NCBI RefSeq assembly: GCF_000400715.1
Contig: NZ_KE007347.1
Coordinates: 1,216,389 to 1,280,388, forward strand
Direction of reading: 5' to 3'
Length of the DNA: 64,000 nucleotides
From: Acinetobacter genomosp. 15BJ
Lineage (GTDB): Bacteria; Pseudomonadota; Gammaproteobacteria; Pseudomonadales; Moraxellaceae
Shown: positions 7,408-16,244 of the stretch, one piece after another
Position numbering within the stretch: position 1 is the first letter of the stretch
How the letters are laid out: each line of letters begins with the position of its first letter
Notes under the pieces: generated by a model
Told to the model about the DNA's origin: nothing
What the model saw: the letters and a program-made list of their open reading frames with translations, nothing else
Databases searched by the model: none
Position numbers and translations under genes: made by a program

Positions 7408-8466
7408 ATGAACAAAAATCTCAACCTCGATCTTAATTCGGCTAAGGACACCATTTCAAATGCTTTAATTCGTGAAGCGTTGAGTGTTGCGGCAAGTCGT
7501 GGGTTGAATATTGTCAATATCGCCAATCGAGCAGGTATTTCAGCAGAGTTATTGACTTCCTCCAAGGCACGAGTTCCCGTGACCCAATGTGCACAGTTAT
7601 GGATCGAGCTTGCGGAAAGTATGAATGATGAATTTCTCGGTATGGACACTCATCCCATGCGCCGAGGCAGTTATAGCCTATTAGCAAAATTAGCTTTCAA
7701 TGCTGAAACCCTTGAGCAAGCCATCCACGAGATTTTAAAATTTTTAAGTTTGGTGCTTGATGATATTCGGGGTGAGTTGGTACAACGTGGCGCTAAAGCC
7801 TATCTGATCTTGCATGATCGTGAGCATCCCAAACGGATGTTTACTTATTCTACCTATTTAATGTTGGTGCATAGTCTGATGTGCTGGTTGAGTGATCAAC
7901 GCATTGGCTTTCATAAAATGAGTTTTAGATGCCACCCACCTGTGGAAATCCAAGATTATCGGGTACGGTTTTGCGAAAACATTCAATTTAATGCCGAGCA
8001 AAACCAAATCGAGTTTGACGCGCATTATCTCAAGCATAAAATCAAAAAAGATAAACAAGCGCTCAAGGATTTTCTCAAACACACACCTTATAACCTAATT
8101 GTACGCTTTAAAAATGAGAACTCGTTAAGCTTACAGATCCGTCGTCAACTGCTGTTACAACCACCATCACAATGGGATGAGCTAAAAGAGATTGCGCAGC
8201 AACTGAATATGTCGACTGCTACCATTCAACGTCGTTTAAAGCAAGAAGGTGTCAGTTATCAACAGCTTAAAAATGACATTCGCTGTGATATTGCCATTGA
8301 ACGACTCAGCAAAACGAATGATTCAATCCAGAACATCAGTGATGATTTGCATTTCCATGACCCAAGTGCGTTCCATCGTGCCTTTAAAAAATGGACGGGG
8401 GTCAGTCCGGGCAGCTATAGGAAGTCTTCACCCAATAAAAAGAAACGGTTGGGTCATTTAGAATAA
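7408..8466 (+). CDS. AraC-family transcriptional regulator (OruR type)
   Basis: 352-aa regulator with a sensing N-terminal half (RRGSYSLLAKLAFNAETLEQAIHEI matches the arabinose-binding-like domain of OruR-type regulators) and a C-terminal double HTH (about 255-340: LNMSTATIQRRLKQEG, then a second unit ending PSAFHRAFKKWTGVSPGSYR). The C-terminus is Lys/Arg-rich. It is divergent from the short-chain dehydrogenase, 143 bases apart, and followed 15 bases later by the PaiB-like gene on the same strand. It probably activates the dehydrogenase in response to a lipid- or alcohol-derived signal, but the ligand is not visible. Confidence 0.85.
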   Translation: MNKNLNLDLNSAKDTISNALIREALSVAASRGLNIVNIANRAGISAELLTSSKARVPVTQCAQLWIELAESMNDEFLGMDTHPMRRGSYSLLAKLAFNAETLEQAIHEILKFLSLVLDDIRGELVQRGAKAYLILHDREHPKRMFTYSTYLMLVHSLMCWLSDQRIGFHKMSFRCHPPVEIQDYRVRFCENIQFNAEQNQIEFDAHYLKHKIKKDKQALKDFLKHTPYNLIVRFKNENSLSLQIRRQLLLQPPSQWDELKEIAQQLNMSTATIQRRLKQEGVSYQQLKNDIRCDIAIERLSKTNDSIQNISDDLHFHDPSAFHRAFKKWTGVSPGSYRKSSPNKKKRLGHLE

Positions 8467-8481
8467 TCGAAGGAGTAGACA

Positions 8482-9114
8482 ATGTATTTGCCTGAAATAT
8501 TTGAAGAAACAGATCTTGAAAAATTATACCAACTGATTCAGGACTACCCTTTTGCCACACTGATAAGTCATAGTGCTGAGGGCTTAGAAGCCAATCATTT
8601 ACCCTTTCATTTATTGCGTGATGAGCACAGCCAAACAGCGACACTGATTGCACATATTGCCAAGAATAATCCGCTACATACTCAAATTGAAAATGGTGCA
8701 GCGGTCTTGATTATTTTTCAGGGTGAGCAAGGTTATATCTCACCGAATTGGTATCCGAGCAAGCAACAACACCATCAACATGTACCAACATGGAACTATC
8801 AAGTGGTTCACGTCAAAGGATGTATCAATTTCTTACATGGTGAAAAAGCGTTACGCGGCATCTTGGCTAGATTGACACGTACCCATGAAGCCAAACAAGC
8901 AAAGCCATGGAAAATGTCAGATGCACCAGACGAATATATTGCTCAGGAACTGCAAGGCATTGTTGGGATCGAAATTCCGATTTCACACCTTACAGGAAAG
9001 TTTAAACTCAGCCAAAATCGGGAAAAGCCAGATGCTTTAGGCGTGGTGGATGGACTGCAACAACAAGGTGAAAGCCGTTTAGCCAATGCAGTACAGCAAT
9101 ATATTCAAGATTAA
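8482..9114 (+). CDS. FMN-binding PaiB-family protein
   Basis: Member of the PaiB/FMN-binding split-barrel family, named after the Bacillus sporulation and protease repressor; most Gram-negative members have no tested function. The family pattern is clear: MYLPEIFEE at the start, FATLISHS.GLEANHLPF, HIAKNNPLHTQIENG, YISPNWYPSK, PTWNYQVVHVKG, and the C-terminal KFKLSQNR. Length (210 aa) is typical. A good ribosome site (AAGGAG) precedes the ATG. It sits 15 bases behind the AraC gene, so the two are probably co-transcribed, and its last four bases overlap the 3' end of the convergent prmC gene. Confidence 0.87.
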   Translation: MYLPEIFEETDLEKLYQLIQDYPFATLISHSAEGLEANHLPFHLLRDEHSQTATLIAHIAKNNPLHTQIENGAAVLIIFQGEQGYISPNWYPSKQQHHQHVPTWNYQVVHVKGCINFLHGEKALRGILARLTRTHEAKQAKPWKMSDAPDEYIAQELQGIVGIEIPISHLTGKFKLSQNREKPDALGVVDGLQQQGESRLANAVQQYIQD

Positions 9115-9929
9115 GCCTGCTTTTGTCCCAGACTGACCCGATCATTACCACCATAATCCTTGATAGTTTGGATCTGTTCAAAACCTAACTGTTCAAAGAT
9201 TTCACATACTGCTGACCCTTGATCATAACCATGTTCAAGCACAATCCAGCCATTCGGTTTAAGCCAGTCTTGACCTTGGGTAATGATAATTTCAATATCT
9301 GCCATACCCTGCTTATCTGCAATCAATGCGCGCTCAGGTTCAGACTTGAGCTTTTGCATATGCACATCGTCAGGATCGATATATGGCGGATTCGATACAA
9401 TCAGATCAAACTGTTGCTGTTCTAAAGCTTCAAACCAAGCGCCACAAGCAAACTTGACCTGCATGAGACCGTGTCGCACGGCATTGTCCTGCGCTACGTC
9501 TAAAGTCGGTTCATAGATATCAGTTGCAGTGACTTGCCACTGTGGACGCTCACTCGCAAGTGCCAAAGCAATCGCACCCGTGCCTGTACCTAGGTCAACA
9601 ATATTGGCTTGTGAATTTAATGGCAGTTTTAACACCGTTTCCACAAGGATTTCGGTATCTGGACGTGGTACCAAAGTGTCATGTGTTACTTTTAAATCGA
9701 GCGTCCAGAAAGGTTGAGAACCAATGACATAAGCCAAAGGTTCACCCTGTTCAATACGAGCCAGCCCATCTAAATAAGCTTGCTCCTGCATTTCCGTCAA
9801 TTCTTGCTCAAGTCTTAATTTAAGTTCTAAGGCATTAATCCCCAAAATATGTTCGAGTAGCCATGCCGCCTCTTGACGTTCATAGCTATCAATTTCACCT
9901 TTAATCTCTAAGGCTTGAGCAATATTCAT
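9111..9929 (-). CDS. prmC: Peptide chain release factor N5-glutamine methyltransferase PrmC (HemK)
   Basis: Uses S-adenosylmethionine to methylate the Gln of the GGQ motif of release factors RF1 and RF2, which speeds peptide release. The N-terminal helical domain (1-70) is followed by a class I methyltransferase fold with DLGTGTG (112-118) and the substrate-binding NPPY motif (180-183) preceded by DLIVS. Length (272 aa) is normal. It overlaps the end of prfA by one base, the usual prfA-prmC pairing, so enzyme and substrate are translationally coupled. Its 3' end overlaps the convergent PaiB-like gene by four bases. Confidence 0.96.
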   Translation of the reverse strand: MNIAQALEIKGEIDSYERQEAAWLLEHILGINALELKLRLEQELTEMQEQAYLDGLARIEQGEPLAYVIGSQPFWTLDLKVTHDTLVPRPDTEILVETVLKLPLNSQANIVDLGTGTGAIALALASERPQWQVTATDIYEPTLDVAQDNAVRHGLMQVKFACGAWFEALEQQQFDLIVSNPPYIDPDDVHMQKLKSEPERALIADKQGMADIEIIITQGQDWLKPNGWIVLEHGYDQGSAVCEIFEQLGFEQIQTIKDYGGNDRVSLGQKQA

Positions 9930-11017
9930 TAGCCGCCATTTTCCTGTGCAAGCATCGCCAACTGATCCGCCTGATATTCACGATGCAAACTATCCAGCAA
10001 TTCAGTTAAATCACCTTCCATAATCGCATCTAACTTATATAAGGTCAGGTTAATACGGTGATCGGTCATACGACCTTGTGGGTAATTATAGGTACGTATA
10101 CGCTCTGAACGGTCACCTGAACCAACCAAGTCACGGCGCATTTCTGAGGTTGCTGCATCAGCCGCCGCACGTTTCGCATTTTCTAAACGTGAGACTAACA
10201 AAGCCATGGCTTTGGCTTTGTTCTTATGTTGTGAACGTTCTTCCTGACATTCCACCACCACACCTGATGGTATATGGGTAATACGCACCGCTGAATCGGT
10301 TTTGTTAATGTGCTGACCACCCGCACCTGATGCACGGTAAGTATCAATACGCAAATCGGCAGGGTTGATTTCGACTGTGGTATCTACATCGACTTCTGGC
10401 AGAATCGCAACCGTACAAGCCGAAGTATGTACACGACCTTGTGATTCCGTTGCAGGAACACGTTGTACACGGTGTGCACCACTCTCAAATTTCAAACGAC
10501 CATAAACGCCTTCGCCGTCAATACGACAAATGATTTCTTTATAGCCACCATGCTCACCTTCATTTTCAGAAAGCACTTCAATACGCCAACCTTGTGTTTC
10601 AGCGTATTTGCTATACATGCGGAATAAATCACCCGAGAAGATCGCAGCTTCATCACCGCCTGTCCCAGCACGAACCTCAAGATAGGCTGCATTGGCGTCA
10701 TTTGGATCTTTCGGAATCATCAACACATTCAATTGCTCTTCAAGTGCAACCAACAGTGCTTTATTTTCTTTGATTTCTTCCTCGGCCATGTCTTTGAAAT
10801 CAGGATCTGATTTCATCGTTTCAGCCGTTTCGATATCTTCTTCTGCTTGACGATATTTGCTCCAAACCTCGGTGATTTCGGTTAAATCATTGTGTTCACG
10901 GGACAGTTTACGAAAACGTTTATTGTCCGAAATTACTTCTACATCAGCGAGTAATGCAGTCAGCTCTTCATGACGATCACAAAGTTGATCGAGTCTTAAA
11001 CGGAGTGATGCTTTCAT
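9929..11017 (-). CDS. prfA: Peptide chain release factor 1
   Basis: Recognises UAA and UAG in the ribosomal A site and triggers hydrolysis of peptidyl-tRNA. The tripeptide anticodon is PAT at residues 188-190 (PxT, the RF1 signature, not SPF of RF2). The catalytic GGQ is at 233-235, in [14 protein letters not shown]. Length (362 aa) is standard. It is the first gene of the prfA-prmC pair. Confidence 0.98.
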   Translation of the reverse strand: MKASLRLRLDQLCDRHEELTALLADVEVISDNKRFRKLSREHNDLTEITEVWSKYRQAEEDIETAETMKSDPDFKDMAEEEIKENKALLVALEEQLNVLMIPKDPNDANAAYLEVRAGTGGDEAAIFSGDLFRMYSKYAETQGWRIEVLSENEGEHGGYKEIICRIDGEGVYGRLKFESGAHRVQRVPATESQGRVHTSACTVAILPEVDVDTTVEINPADLRIDTYRASGAGGQHINKTDSAVRITHIPSGVVVECQEERSQHKNKAKAMALLVSRLENAKRAAADAATSEMRRDLVGSGDRSERIRTYNYPQGRMTDHRINLTLYKLDAIMEGDLTELLDSLHREYQADQLAMLAQENGG

Positions 11018-11255
11018 GGGCGGAATATCTCAAAATCTAAAGACTCAGTGCCAATGAAGCACGAGCAAAATCAAAAAATTGCGCATAGTTTACAGACTCT
11101 ACTGCTTAAAAGACATAGAGAATCAGGGGAACTTACTATTCCTCCTCCATTTCATCACAAATTGTTCAGTTTTAGTTTTCATTGCTTGTTCTCTGATCAA
11201 GGCTTATATATAAATAATGAAGGACAAATAGAAAGATAAAACAACAGGATAATCT

Positions 11256-11723
11256 ATGAATAATTTTATAAACCGTCCCACCTCAGCCTTTATCGCTGCA
11301 AGCTGGGTGGCCTTACTCGCAGGTGGCGTTGGCTTTATGATTGGTCTATGGAATACCAATATGCCCTTGCATGAAAAAGGCTATTATCTTGTGATTTTGC
11401 TTTACGGACTTTTTTCCGCGGCTTCTTTACAGAAAACTGTTCGTGACCAACTCGAAGAAATTCCCGTTACAGCGATTTACTATGGACTATGTTGGGCTTC
11501 GATGGCACTTTGTATTGGTCTATTATTGGTGAGCTTATGGAATGCAGAACTCAGCATGAGTGAAAAAGGCTTTTACATCATGTCCTTCTTATTAAGTCTG
11601 TTTGGCGTGGTAGCAACCCAAAAGAATATCCGTGACTTAAACTATCTACGTTTGCAAACTGAACTGAATCCTCGCCAGCTCAAACTTGAAGAACAAATCA
11701 GCAAAGACGATCAATTAGATTAA
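11256..11723 (+). CDS. YiaA/YiaB-family inner-membrane protein
   Basis: Small inner-membrane protein with an internal duplication: two YiaAB two-helix units. Residues about 10-60 and 75-128 share the pattern AAxWVALLxGxxGFMIGLWNxxMxLxEKGYY followed by LYGLFSAASLQKTVRDQ, and the second copy ends FGVVATQKNIRDL. Four transmembrane helices are predicted, with a charged cytoplasmic tail. The molecular role of the family is unknown. It stands alone between prfA (divergent) and a strong terminator. Confidence 0.85.
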   Translation: MNNFINRPTSAFIAASWVALLAGGVGFMIGLWNTNMPLHEKGYYLVILLYGLFSAASLQKTVRDQLEEIPVTAIYYGLCWASMALCIGLLLVSLWNAELSMSEKGFYIMSFLLSLFGVVATQKNIRDLNYLRLQTELNPRQLKLEEQISKDDQLD

Positions 11724-11734
11724 TTAAAGAATGA

Positions 11735-11766
11735 ATGGAACCTTAAAATAAGGTTCCATTGTTTTT
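11735..11766 (+). terminator. Rho-independent terminator after YiaA-like gene
   Basis: Perfect 11-bp stem (AATGGAACCTT / AAGGTTCCATT) with an AAAAT-type loop, followed by GTTTTT. Confidence 0.85.
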
Positions 11767-11960
11767 GTGCAGTGATTAACTATCTTATTGTTTAATCGAA
11801 CTTAACCCTCATTCTTCAACATCCTCAGCAACAAAACACTACAATCCAGACACTAAAGAGTAATAATTCAGGAAAGCTTCTCCACACTTCCATATGCAAA
11901 TTTTGTTACATTTGCAGCCATGAAAAAGAGGTCCGCCATGTTTCGGACACGGAGTCAAAA

Positions 11961-12389
11961 ATGAAATTAAATGCTTGGTTATGTGCTGCTGTTTTTGCGA
12001 GCTCATCATTGGTTACTGCTGCTCATGCTGATAATGCAACCCGTGTTGCTGCGACGTCTGCGCTTGGTAGTGTTGTAGGTACAGCAATTGGTAAAGAAAT
12101 GGGTGGAAACAGCGGCGCAATGATTGGCTCTGCACTCGGTGGTGCTGGTGGTGCGGCAGCTGCAAGTAGCAAACGTACACGTACTGAAGCTGCCATTGGT
12201 GGTGGTCTAGGTGGCGTTGGTGGTTATACTGTAGGCAAAAACCTGGGTGGCACTACAGGTGGTTATATTGGTGCTGCTGCTGGCGCGGCGGGTGGTTCTG
12301 CTCTAGGCCGTAAAGTCGGTCAAGACCGTGACTATGACAATTACCAGTCTAAAAAATACAAGAAAAAAAGAAAACATCGTCATCACTAA
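11961..12389 (+). CDS. Glycine-zipper envelope protein
   Basis: 142-aa exported protein. Residues 1-23 are a signal peptide ending AHA. The mature part is almost entirely small residues with GxxxG-type repeats (SALGSVVGTAIGKEMGG, IGSALGGAGGAAAA, IGGGLGGVGGYTVGKNLGG), a glycine-zipper pattern that packs helices in or against membranes. The tail is very basic (KKYKKKRKHRHH) and may bind nucleic acid, LPS or metal. Related glycine-zipper proteins are structural or stress-related envelope proteins; no specific role can be assigned. It is followed at once by a terminator. Confidence 0.8.
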   Translation: MKLNAWLCAAVFASSSLVTAAHADNATRVAATSALGSVVGTAIGKEMGGNSGAMIGSALGGAGGAAAASSKRTRTEAAIGGGLGGVGGYTVGKNLGGTTGGYIGAAAGAAGGSALGRKVGQDRDYDNYQSKKYKKKRKHRHH

Positions 12390-12393
12390 TTCT

Positions 12394-12420
12394 AAAAAGC
12401 ACCTTCGGGTGCTTTTTTAT
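12394..12420 (+). terminator. Rho-independent terminator after glycine-zipper gene
   Basis: Stem AAAAAGCACC / GGTGCTTTTT with a TTCG tetraloop and a U-rich tail. Confidence 0.92.
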
Positions 12421-12534
12421 GGCCTAGATTTTCCCTAAACATCAATAAAATCCTGAGCAAAATGCTAGGTTGAATCCTTATGCTGAACTTTCTAGAATAA
12501 TCCCTTATTTTCCATATGCCTTTTATTCTGCATC

Positions 12535-13902
12535 ATGAATACTGAATTACTCTCTCCTGCTGGTTCACTTAAAAATATGCGTTATGCCTTTGCTTATGGT
12601 GCCGATGCCGTTTATGCAGGTCAACCACGTTATAGCTTACGCGTGCGCAACAATGAATTTGACCATGACAATTTAAAAATCGGGATTGAAGAGGCACATG
12701 CCCTAAGCAAAAAATTTTATGTGGTGGTCAATATCCAGCCACATAACAGCAAACTAAAAAACTTTATCCGAGATATCGAACCGATTATTGCCATGCAACC
12801 TGATGCGCTGATTATGTCAGACCCCGGTTTGATTATGTTAGTACGTGAACATTTCCCTGAGATGCAGATTCATCTATCGGTACAGGCCAATGCGATCAAT
12901 TGGGCCACAGTAAAATTCTGGAAAGACTATGGTCTAAGTCGCGTGATCTTGTCACGAGAACTTTCGCTCGAAGAAATAGAAGAAATCCAGAAATATGTCC
13001 CAGACATTGAATTGGAAGTGTTTGTACATGGTGCACTGTGTATGGCTTATTCAGGACGTTGCCTGCTATCAGGCTATATGAATAAACGTGATGCCAATCA
13101 AGGCGCCTGTACCAATGCCTGTCGTTGGGACTATAAAATCCACACAGCGCAAGAAGATGCCAATGGTGATGTCATTCCTGTTCAGCAGGTCGCTACTCAA
13201 CAGCAATGTTGCTCAAAGACATCTAACAACACGGATACGGCGCAAACTGTTTTGGTGCAGCGTAATAAAGAAGACATGTTTGCTGCTGAAGAAGATGAGC
13301 ATGGCACTTACTTCATGAACTCCAAAGACCTCCGCGCAGTGCAGCATGTGGAACGTCTGACTCAAATGGGAGTCGCTTCTTTAAAGATTGAAGGCCGGAC
13401 TAAATCTTATTTTTATTGTGCCCGTACTGCACAGATTTACCGTAAAGCTATTGATGATGCGCTAGTGGGTAAAGAGTTTGATCCTAGCTTGATGACACAA
13501 CTGGAAGGATTGGCCAATCGTGGTTATACCGAAGGCTTCTTGCGTCGCCATGTGCATAGCGATTATCAAAATTATACCGATGGTTCATCACATTTTGACT
13601 ATCAACAATTTTGCGGTGAAGTGATTGAACGCAATGGCGACTATATCCGAATTGAGGTTAAAAACCGCTTTATGGTTGGTGATTCACTTGAATTGATGAC
13701 ACCTAAAGGCAATATCAACTTTAAATTAGAACAAATGCGTGATCTTAAAGGCAATGCCATTGAAAATGCCAAGGGCTCAGGACATATCGTCGAAATTCCA
13801 TTTTCCCCAGAAGTCGATATTGAATATGCACTCTTGATCCGTAATTTGCCACACGCCACAACCGAGTTGCAATCTGTAGCGCTTGCCTATTCGGCCCATT
13901 AA
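12535..13902 (+). CDS. trhP: tRNA 5-hydroxyuridine synthesis protein TrhP (YegQ, peptidase U32 family)
   Basis: U32-family protein needed for prephenate-dependent formation of ho5U34 in tRNAs, the first step towards cmo5U. Recognisable features are the N-terminus ELLSPAGSLKNMRYAFAYGADAVYAG, the segment EVFVHGALCMAYSGRCLLS, a Cys cluster (GRCLLSGYMNKRDANQGACTNACRW) that probably binds an Fe-S cluster, and SLKIEGRTKSYFYCARTAQIYR. Length (455 aa) is right for YegQ. A Cys-rich insertion around residues 218-235 (QQQCCSKTSNNT) varies in the family. The next gene, a YfhL-type ferredoxin, starts one base after the stop and may supply electrons. Confidence 0.93.
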   Translation: MNTELLSPAGSLKNMRYAFAYGADAVYAGQPRYSLRVRNNEFDHDNLKIGIEEAHALSKKFYVVVNIQPHNSKLKNFIRDIEPIIAMQPDALIMSDPGLIMLVREHFPEMQIHLSVQANAINWATVKFWKDYGLSRVILSRELSLEEIEEIQKYVPDIELEVFVHGALCMAYSGRCLLSGYMNKRDANQGACTNACRWDYKIHTAQEDANGDVIPVQQVATQQQCCSKTSNNTDTAQTVLVQRNKEDMFAAEEDEHGTYFMNSKDLRAVQHVERLTQMGVASLKIEGRTKSYFYCARTAQIYRKAIDDALVGKEFDPSLMTQLEGLANRGYTEGFLRRHVHSDYQNYTDGSSHFDYQQFCGEVIERNGDYIRIEVKNRFMVGDSLELMTPKGNINFKLEQMRDLKGNAIENAKGSGHIVEIPFSPEVDIEYALLIRNLPHATTELQSVALAYSAH

Positions 13903-13903
13903 T

Positions 13904-14158
13904 ATGGCACTCATCATTACCAATGCATGTATCAATTGTGATATGTGCTTGCCTGAATGTCCCAATCAAGCGATTGATGAAGGTGCAAAAGTCTATGAAA
14001 TCGATCCAGAACGTTGCACTGAATGCATCGGTTTATATACAGCACCCACTTGCCTTGCTGTCTGTCCCATCGATTGTATCCAGCCTGACCCAGCGTGGCT
14101 GGAATCTCCTGATCAGCTGCTGATAAAATTCAATAATCTCAATCTATTCAAACATTAA
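13904..14158 (+). CDS. yfhL: YfhL-family 4Fe-4S dicluster ferredoxin
   Basis: 84-aa ferredoxin with two [4Fe-4S] cluster motifs: Cys9-x2-Cys12-x2-Cys15-x3-Cys19-P, then Cys38-x2-Cys41-x8-Cys50-x3-Cys54-P with the long x8 insertion typical of Alvin-type/YfhL ferredoxins. The ATG at 13904 starts one base after the trhP stop; an upstream in-frame start at 13883 would lie inside trhP and is not needed. Linkage suggests it reduces the Fe-S centre of TrhP or a related tRNA-modification step (inference). Confidence 0.92.
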   Translation: MALIITNACINCDMCLPECPNQAIDEGAKVYEIDPERCTECIGLYTAPTCLAVCPIDCIQPDPAWLESPDQLLIKFNNLNLFKH

Positions 14159-14285
14159 ATACGCACATCGATATAGGCGAAAACACATTAAAAACGTTAC
14201 AAAGCGCCTATCTCGCTTCTCAATGACCGTACTTCATCCTGATTTTGCTATTCAGCATCTGCACTGGCATCAAAATTGCTAACTA

Positions 14286-14313
14286 GTATTACGTTTTATT
14301 CAATTAGTATTAC
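14286..14313 (+). promoter_or_regulatory. Operator copy 1 (GTATTAC-N14-GTATTAC) before the ABC permease operon
   Basis: GTATTAC at 14286-14292 and 14307-14313 are separated by 14 bases, so the half-site centres are 21 bp apart. GTA-N-TAC is itself palindromic, so the pair is also an inverted repeat. It ends 15 bases before the permease ATG. Equivalent sites occur at 21083 and 26437. It is the probable target of the NikR-like regulator at 20502-20939, by analogy with NikR half-sites at about two-turn spacing. Confidence 0.7.
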
Positions 14314-14328
14314 TACGGGTGTGCACCT

Positions 14329-15264
14329 ATGCATCATTCAGTATTGTCAAAAAGGAAAAAGCTTTACTTGAGTTTGGGATCTTTTCTGATTCCCATCTTA
14401 ATCTGGAGCTGTGTCAGTTACTTGCCTTTTATCTGGCATCCACAAGTTCAAATTACCGATGCAGGCTCAGCCACTTATCTACAGGCAGGCACCCGAATAG
14501 ATAAGCAAGCTTATTATGCAGAGGCTCAAGATGCCGTCAATCAAGGTAAAACACCGCCTACAGGTATTCTGGTCAATCCGATTTATCTGCCAGCACCACA
14601 TCAAGTGGCGAAAGCCCTGTTTACTTCGTTTACCACGCCACCTCAGCAGGCTGACGCACCTTGGTTACATCAAAGCTTGTGGCACAGTATCAAGATTGTA
14701 TTTACGGCGTTTTTTATCTCCTCCTTGATCGGAGTGCCGCTTGGTATCCTCTGTGGTTTTTCCAATACCATTTCCAAGCTAACTGAACCCTTTGTCGAGT
14801 TCTTTCGCTACCTGCCTGCACCTGCCTTTGGGGCATTGGCTGTGGCGATTTTAGGTATTAATGATGCCCCGAAAATTGCCATTATTGTGATTGGTACACT
14901 ATTTCAGCAAATTTTGATCATTGCCAATACCACCCGAATGGTTGATCGCGGCTTGGTTGAAGCAGGTTATACACTAGGTACCAATAAGCTTAAAAGCCTG
15001 TTCCATGTGGTGATTCCTGCGGCACTGCCTGATATTTATCGTGATCAACGTGTCCTATTGGGTTGGGCTTGGACCTATTTAATTGTGTCGGAACTGATTG
15101 GTGCGACCTCAGGAATTACATGGTTTATTACTCAACAAGCGCGTTATCAAAATTTCGATAATGTTTATGCAGCTATCCTGATTATCGGGGTGATTGGACT
15201 GTTGTGTGATTTGATTTTAATGAAATTGGGCACTTTCCTATTCAAATGGAAAAAAGGAGTATAA
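14329..15264 (+). CDS. ABC transporter permease, nitrate/sulfonate/taurine type (probable guanidine uptake)
   Basis: 311-aa inner-membrane permease of the SsuC/TauC/NrtB class. An N-terminal helix (about 15-32) is followed by an unusually long periplasmic segment (about 33-110, with GILVNPIYLPAPHQVAKALF) and then five or six helices with the EAA-like loop VEAGYTLGTNKLKSLFHVVIP, where the ATPase docks. This permease type often accompanies guanidine-I riboswitch carboxylase operons, and here matching binding proteins are encoded on the opposite strand at 18.3-20.4 kb. The ATG lies 15 bases after operator copy 1. Guanidine as substrate is inferred from context. Confidence 0.85.
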   Translation: MHHSVLSKRKKLYLSLGSFLIPILIWSCVSYLPFIWHPQVQITDAGSATYLQAGTRIDKQAYYAEAQDAVNQGKTPPTGILVNPIYLPAPHQVAKALFTSFTTPPQQADAPWLHQSLWHSIKIVFTAFFISSLIGVPLGILCGFSNTISKLTEPFVEFFRYLPAPAFGALAVAILGINDAPKIAIIVIGTLFQQILIIANTTRMVDRGLVEAGYTLGTNKLKSLFHVVIPAALPDIYRDQRVLLGWAWTYLIVSELIGATSGITWFITQQARYQNFDNVYAAILIIGVIGLLCDLILMKLGTFLFKWKKGV

Positions 15265-15266
15265 AT

Positions 15267-16145
15267 ATGACTGATCTTTTTGATGCTAAAGCATATTTTG
15301 AGCATATTTATACGCGTCCCGTAATGTTGGAAACCAAGCAACTAACGCAAATTTTTCAGCATGGCACATCTGAACGAACCGTACTGAATCAGATTGATTT
15401 GCGTATTCATAAACGTGAGTTTGTCTGTGTGATTGGTCCTTCAGGTTGTGGAAAATCAACCTTAAGCCGAGTGGTTGCAGGCCTAGATGACTACCACAGT
15501 GGTGAAGTTCTAGTTGAAGGGCAAAAGATTAAAGGCCCAAGTTCGGAACGTGGCATGGTGTTTCAAGGCTATACCTTATTTCCATGGAAAACCGTCAAAG
15601 AAAATGTGATGTTTGGCCCCTTAATGAAAGGTATCAGTCAAACCCGTGCCGAAGAAATGGCACGTGAATGGATCAATATTATTGGCTTAGAAAAATATGA
15701 AAATCAGTTCCCGCATGAGCTTTCTGGTGGGATGAAACAGCGTGTCGCCATTGCCCGTGCCCTAGTCAATGAACCCAAGATTTTACTCATGGATGAGCCT
15801 TTTGGCGCACTTGACCCCTACACCCGACAAAAAATGCAAAAGCATCTCATGGACTTGTGGCAAAACATTGATATCACTATTTTATTTGTCACGCATGATA
15901 TGGATGAAGCCATTTTACTGGCAGATCGAATTGTAGCCTTAAAAGCCAATCCTGGGAAAGTCAAAGAAATTATCGAAGTCAATTTACCACGCCCACGAAG
16001 CATGGAATTGATGCAGTCGCCTGAATTTAAACAACTACGGCAGCGGGTTGATCTGTTGGTACATCACCAAGAAGAAGCGGTAGATCCCGCTTTGCAGGAT
16101 TTACCTCAGATTCCACGTATGACACCTGTCAGTCATAGTGACTAA
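15267..16145 (+). CDS. ABC transporter ATP-binding protein, nitrate/sulfonate/taurine type
   Basis: 292-aa ATPase partner of the preceding permease. Walker A GPSGCGKS is at 57-64, followed by the Q-loop [16 protein letters not shown], signature LSGGMKQR, Walker B ILLMDEP with the D-loop GALD, and the switch His in VTHDMDEA. The C-terminus (after about 215) has the LPRPRS segment typical of SsuB/TauB ATPases plus a short acidic tail. The start at 15267 follows GGAGT, two bases after the permease stop; an earlier in-frame start at 15246 would overlap the permease and is less likely. Confidence 0.92.
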   Translation: MTDLFDAKAYFEHIYTRPVMLETKQLTQIFQHGTSERTVLNQIDLRIHKREFVCVIGPSGCGKSTLSRVVAGLDDYHSGEVLVEGQKIKGPSSERGMVFQGYTLFPWKTVKENVMFGPLMKGISQTRAEEMAREWINIIGLEKYENQFPHELSGGMKQRVAIARALVNEPKILLMDEPFGALDPYTRQKMQKHLMDLWQNIDITILFVTHDMDEAILLADRIVALKANPGKVKEIIEVNLPRPRSMELMQSPEFKQLRQRVDLLVHHQEEAVDPALQDLPQIPRMTPVSHSD

Positions 16146-16157
16146 CAACGATTAGAT

Positions 16158-16244
16158 ATGAAGCTTCAGGACGACCTGTATCAACAGCTTAAAACTAAAG
16201 GTTGGACGACCAATCTTGGAAAAGTGAGCACGATCTATGAATGA
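16158..16244 (+). CDS. Possible small ORF, 28 aa
   Basis: Short frame between the ATPase and oxygenase genes, encoding MKLQDDLYQQLKTK followed by GWTTNLGKVSTIYE. Its stop overlaps the start of the oxygenase gene by eight bases, an arrangement that allows coupled translation. There is no strong ribosome site. It reads like the beginning of a normal protein, so it may be a coupling peptide or the stump of a deleted gene. Not recognised. Confidence 0.3.
   Translation: MKLQDDLYQQLKTKGWTTNLGKVSTIYE

Noticed and set aside
9111..9114. Four-base overlap of prmC and the PaiB-like gene considered as a frameshift or misassembly
   Set aside because: Both proteins have normal family length and C-termini, so it is simply a tight convergent pair.
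11048..11239. 63-codon frame between prfA and the YiaA-like gene
   Set aside because: No ribosome site, Phe/His-rich random composition, and it lies in the divergent promoter region.
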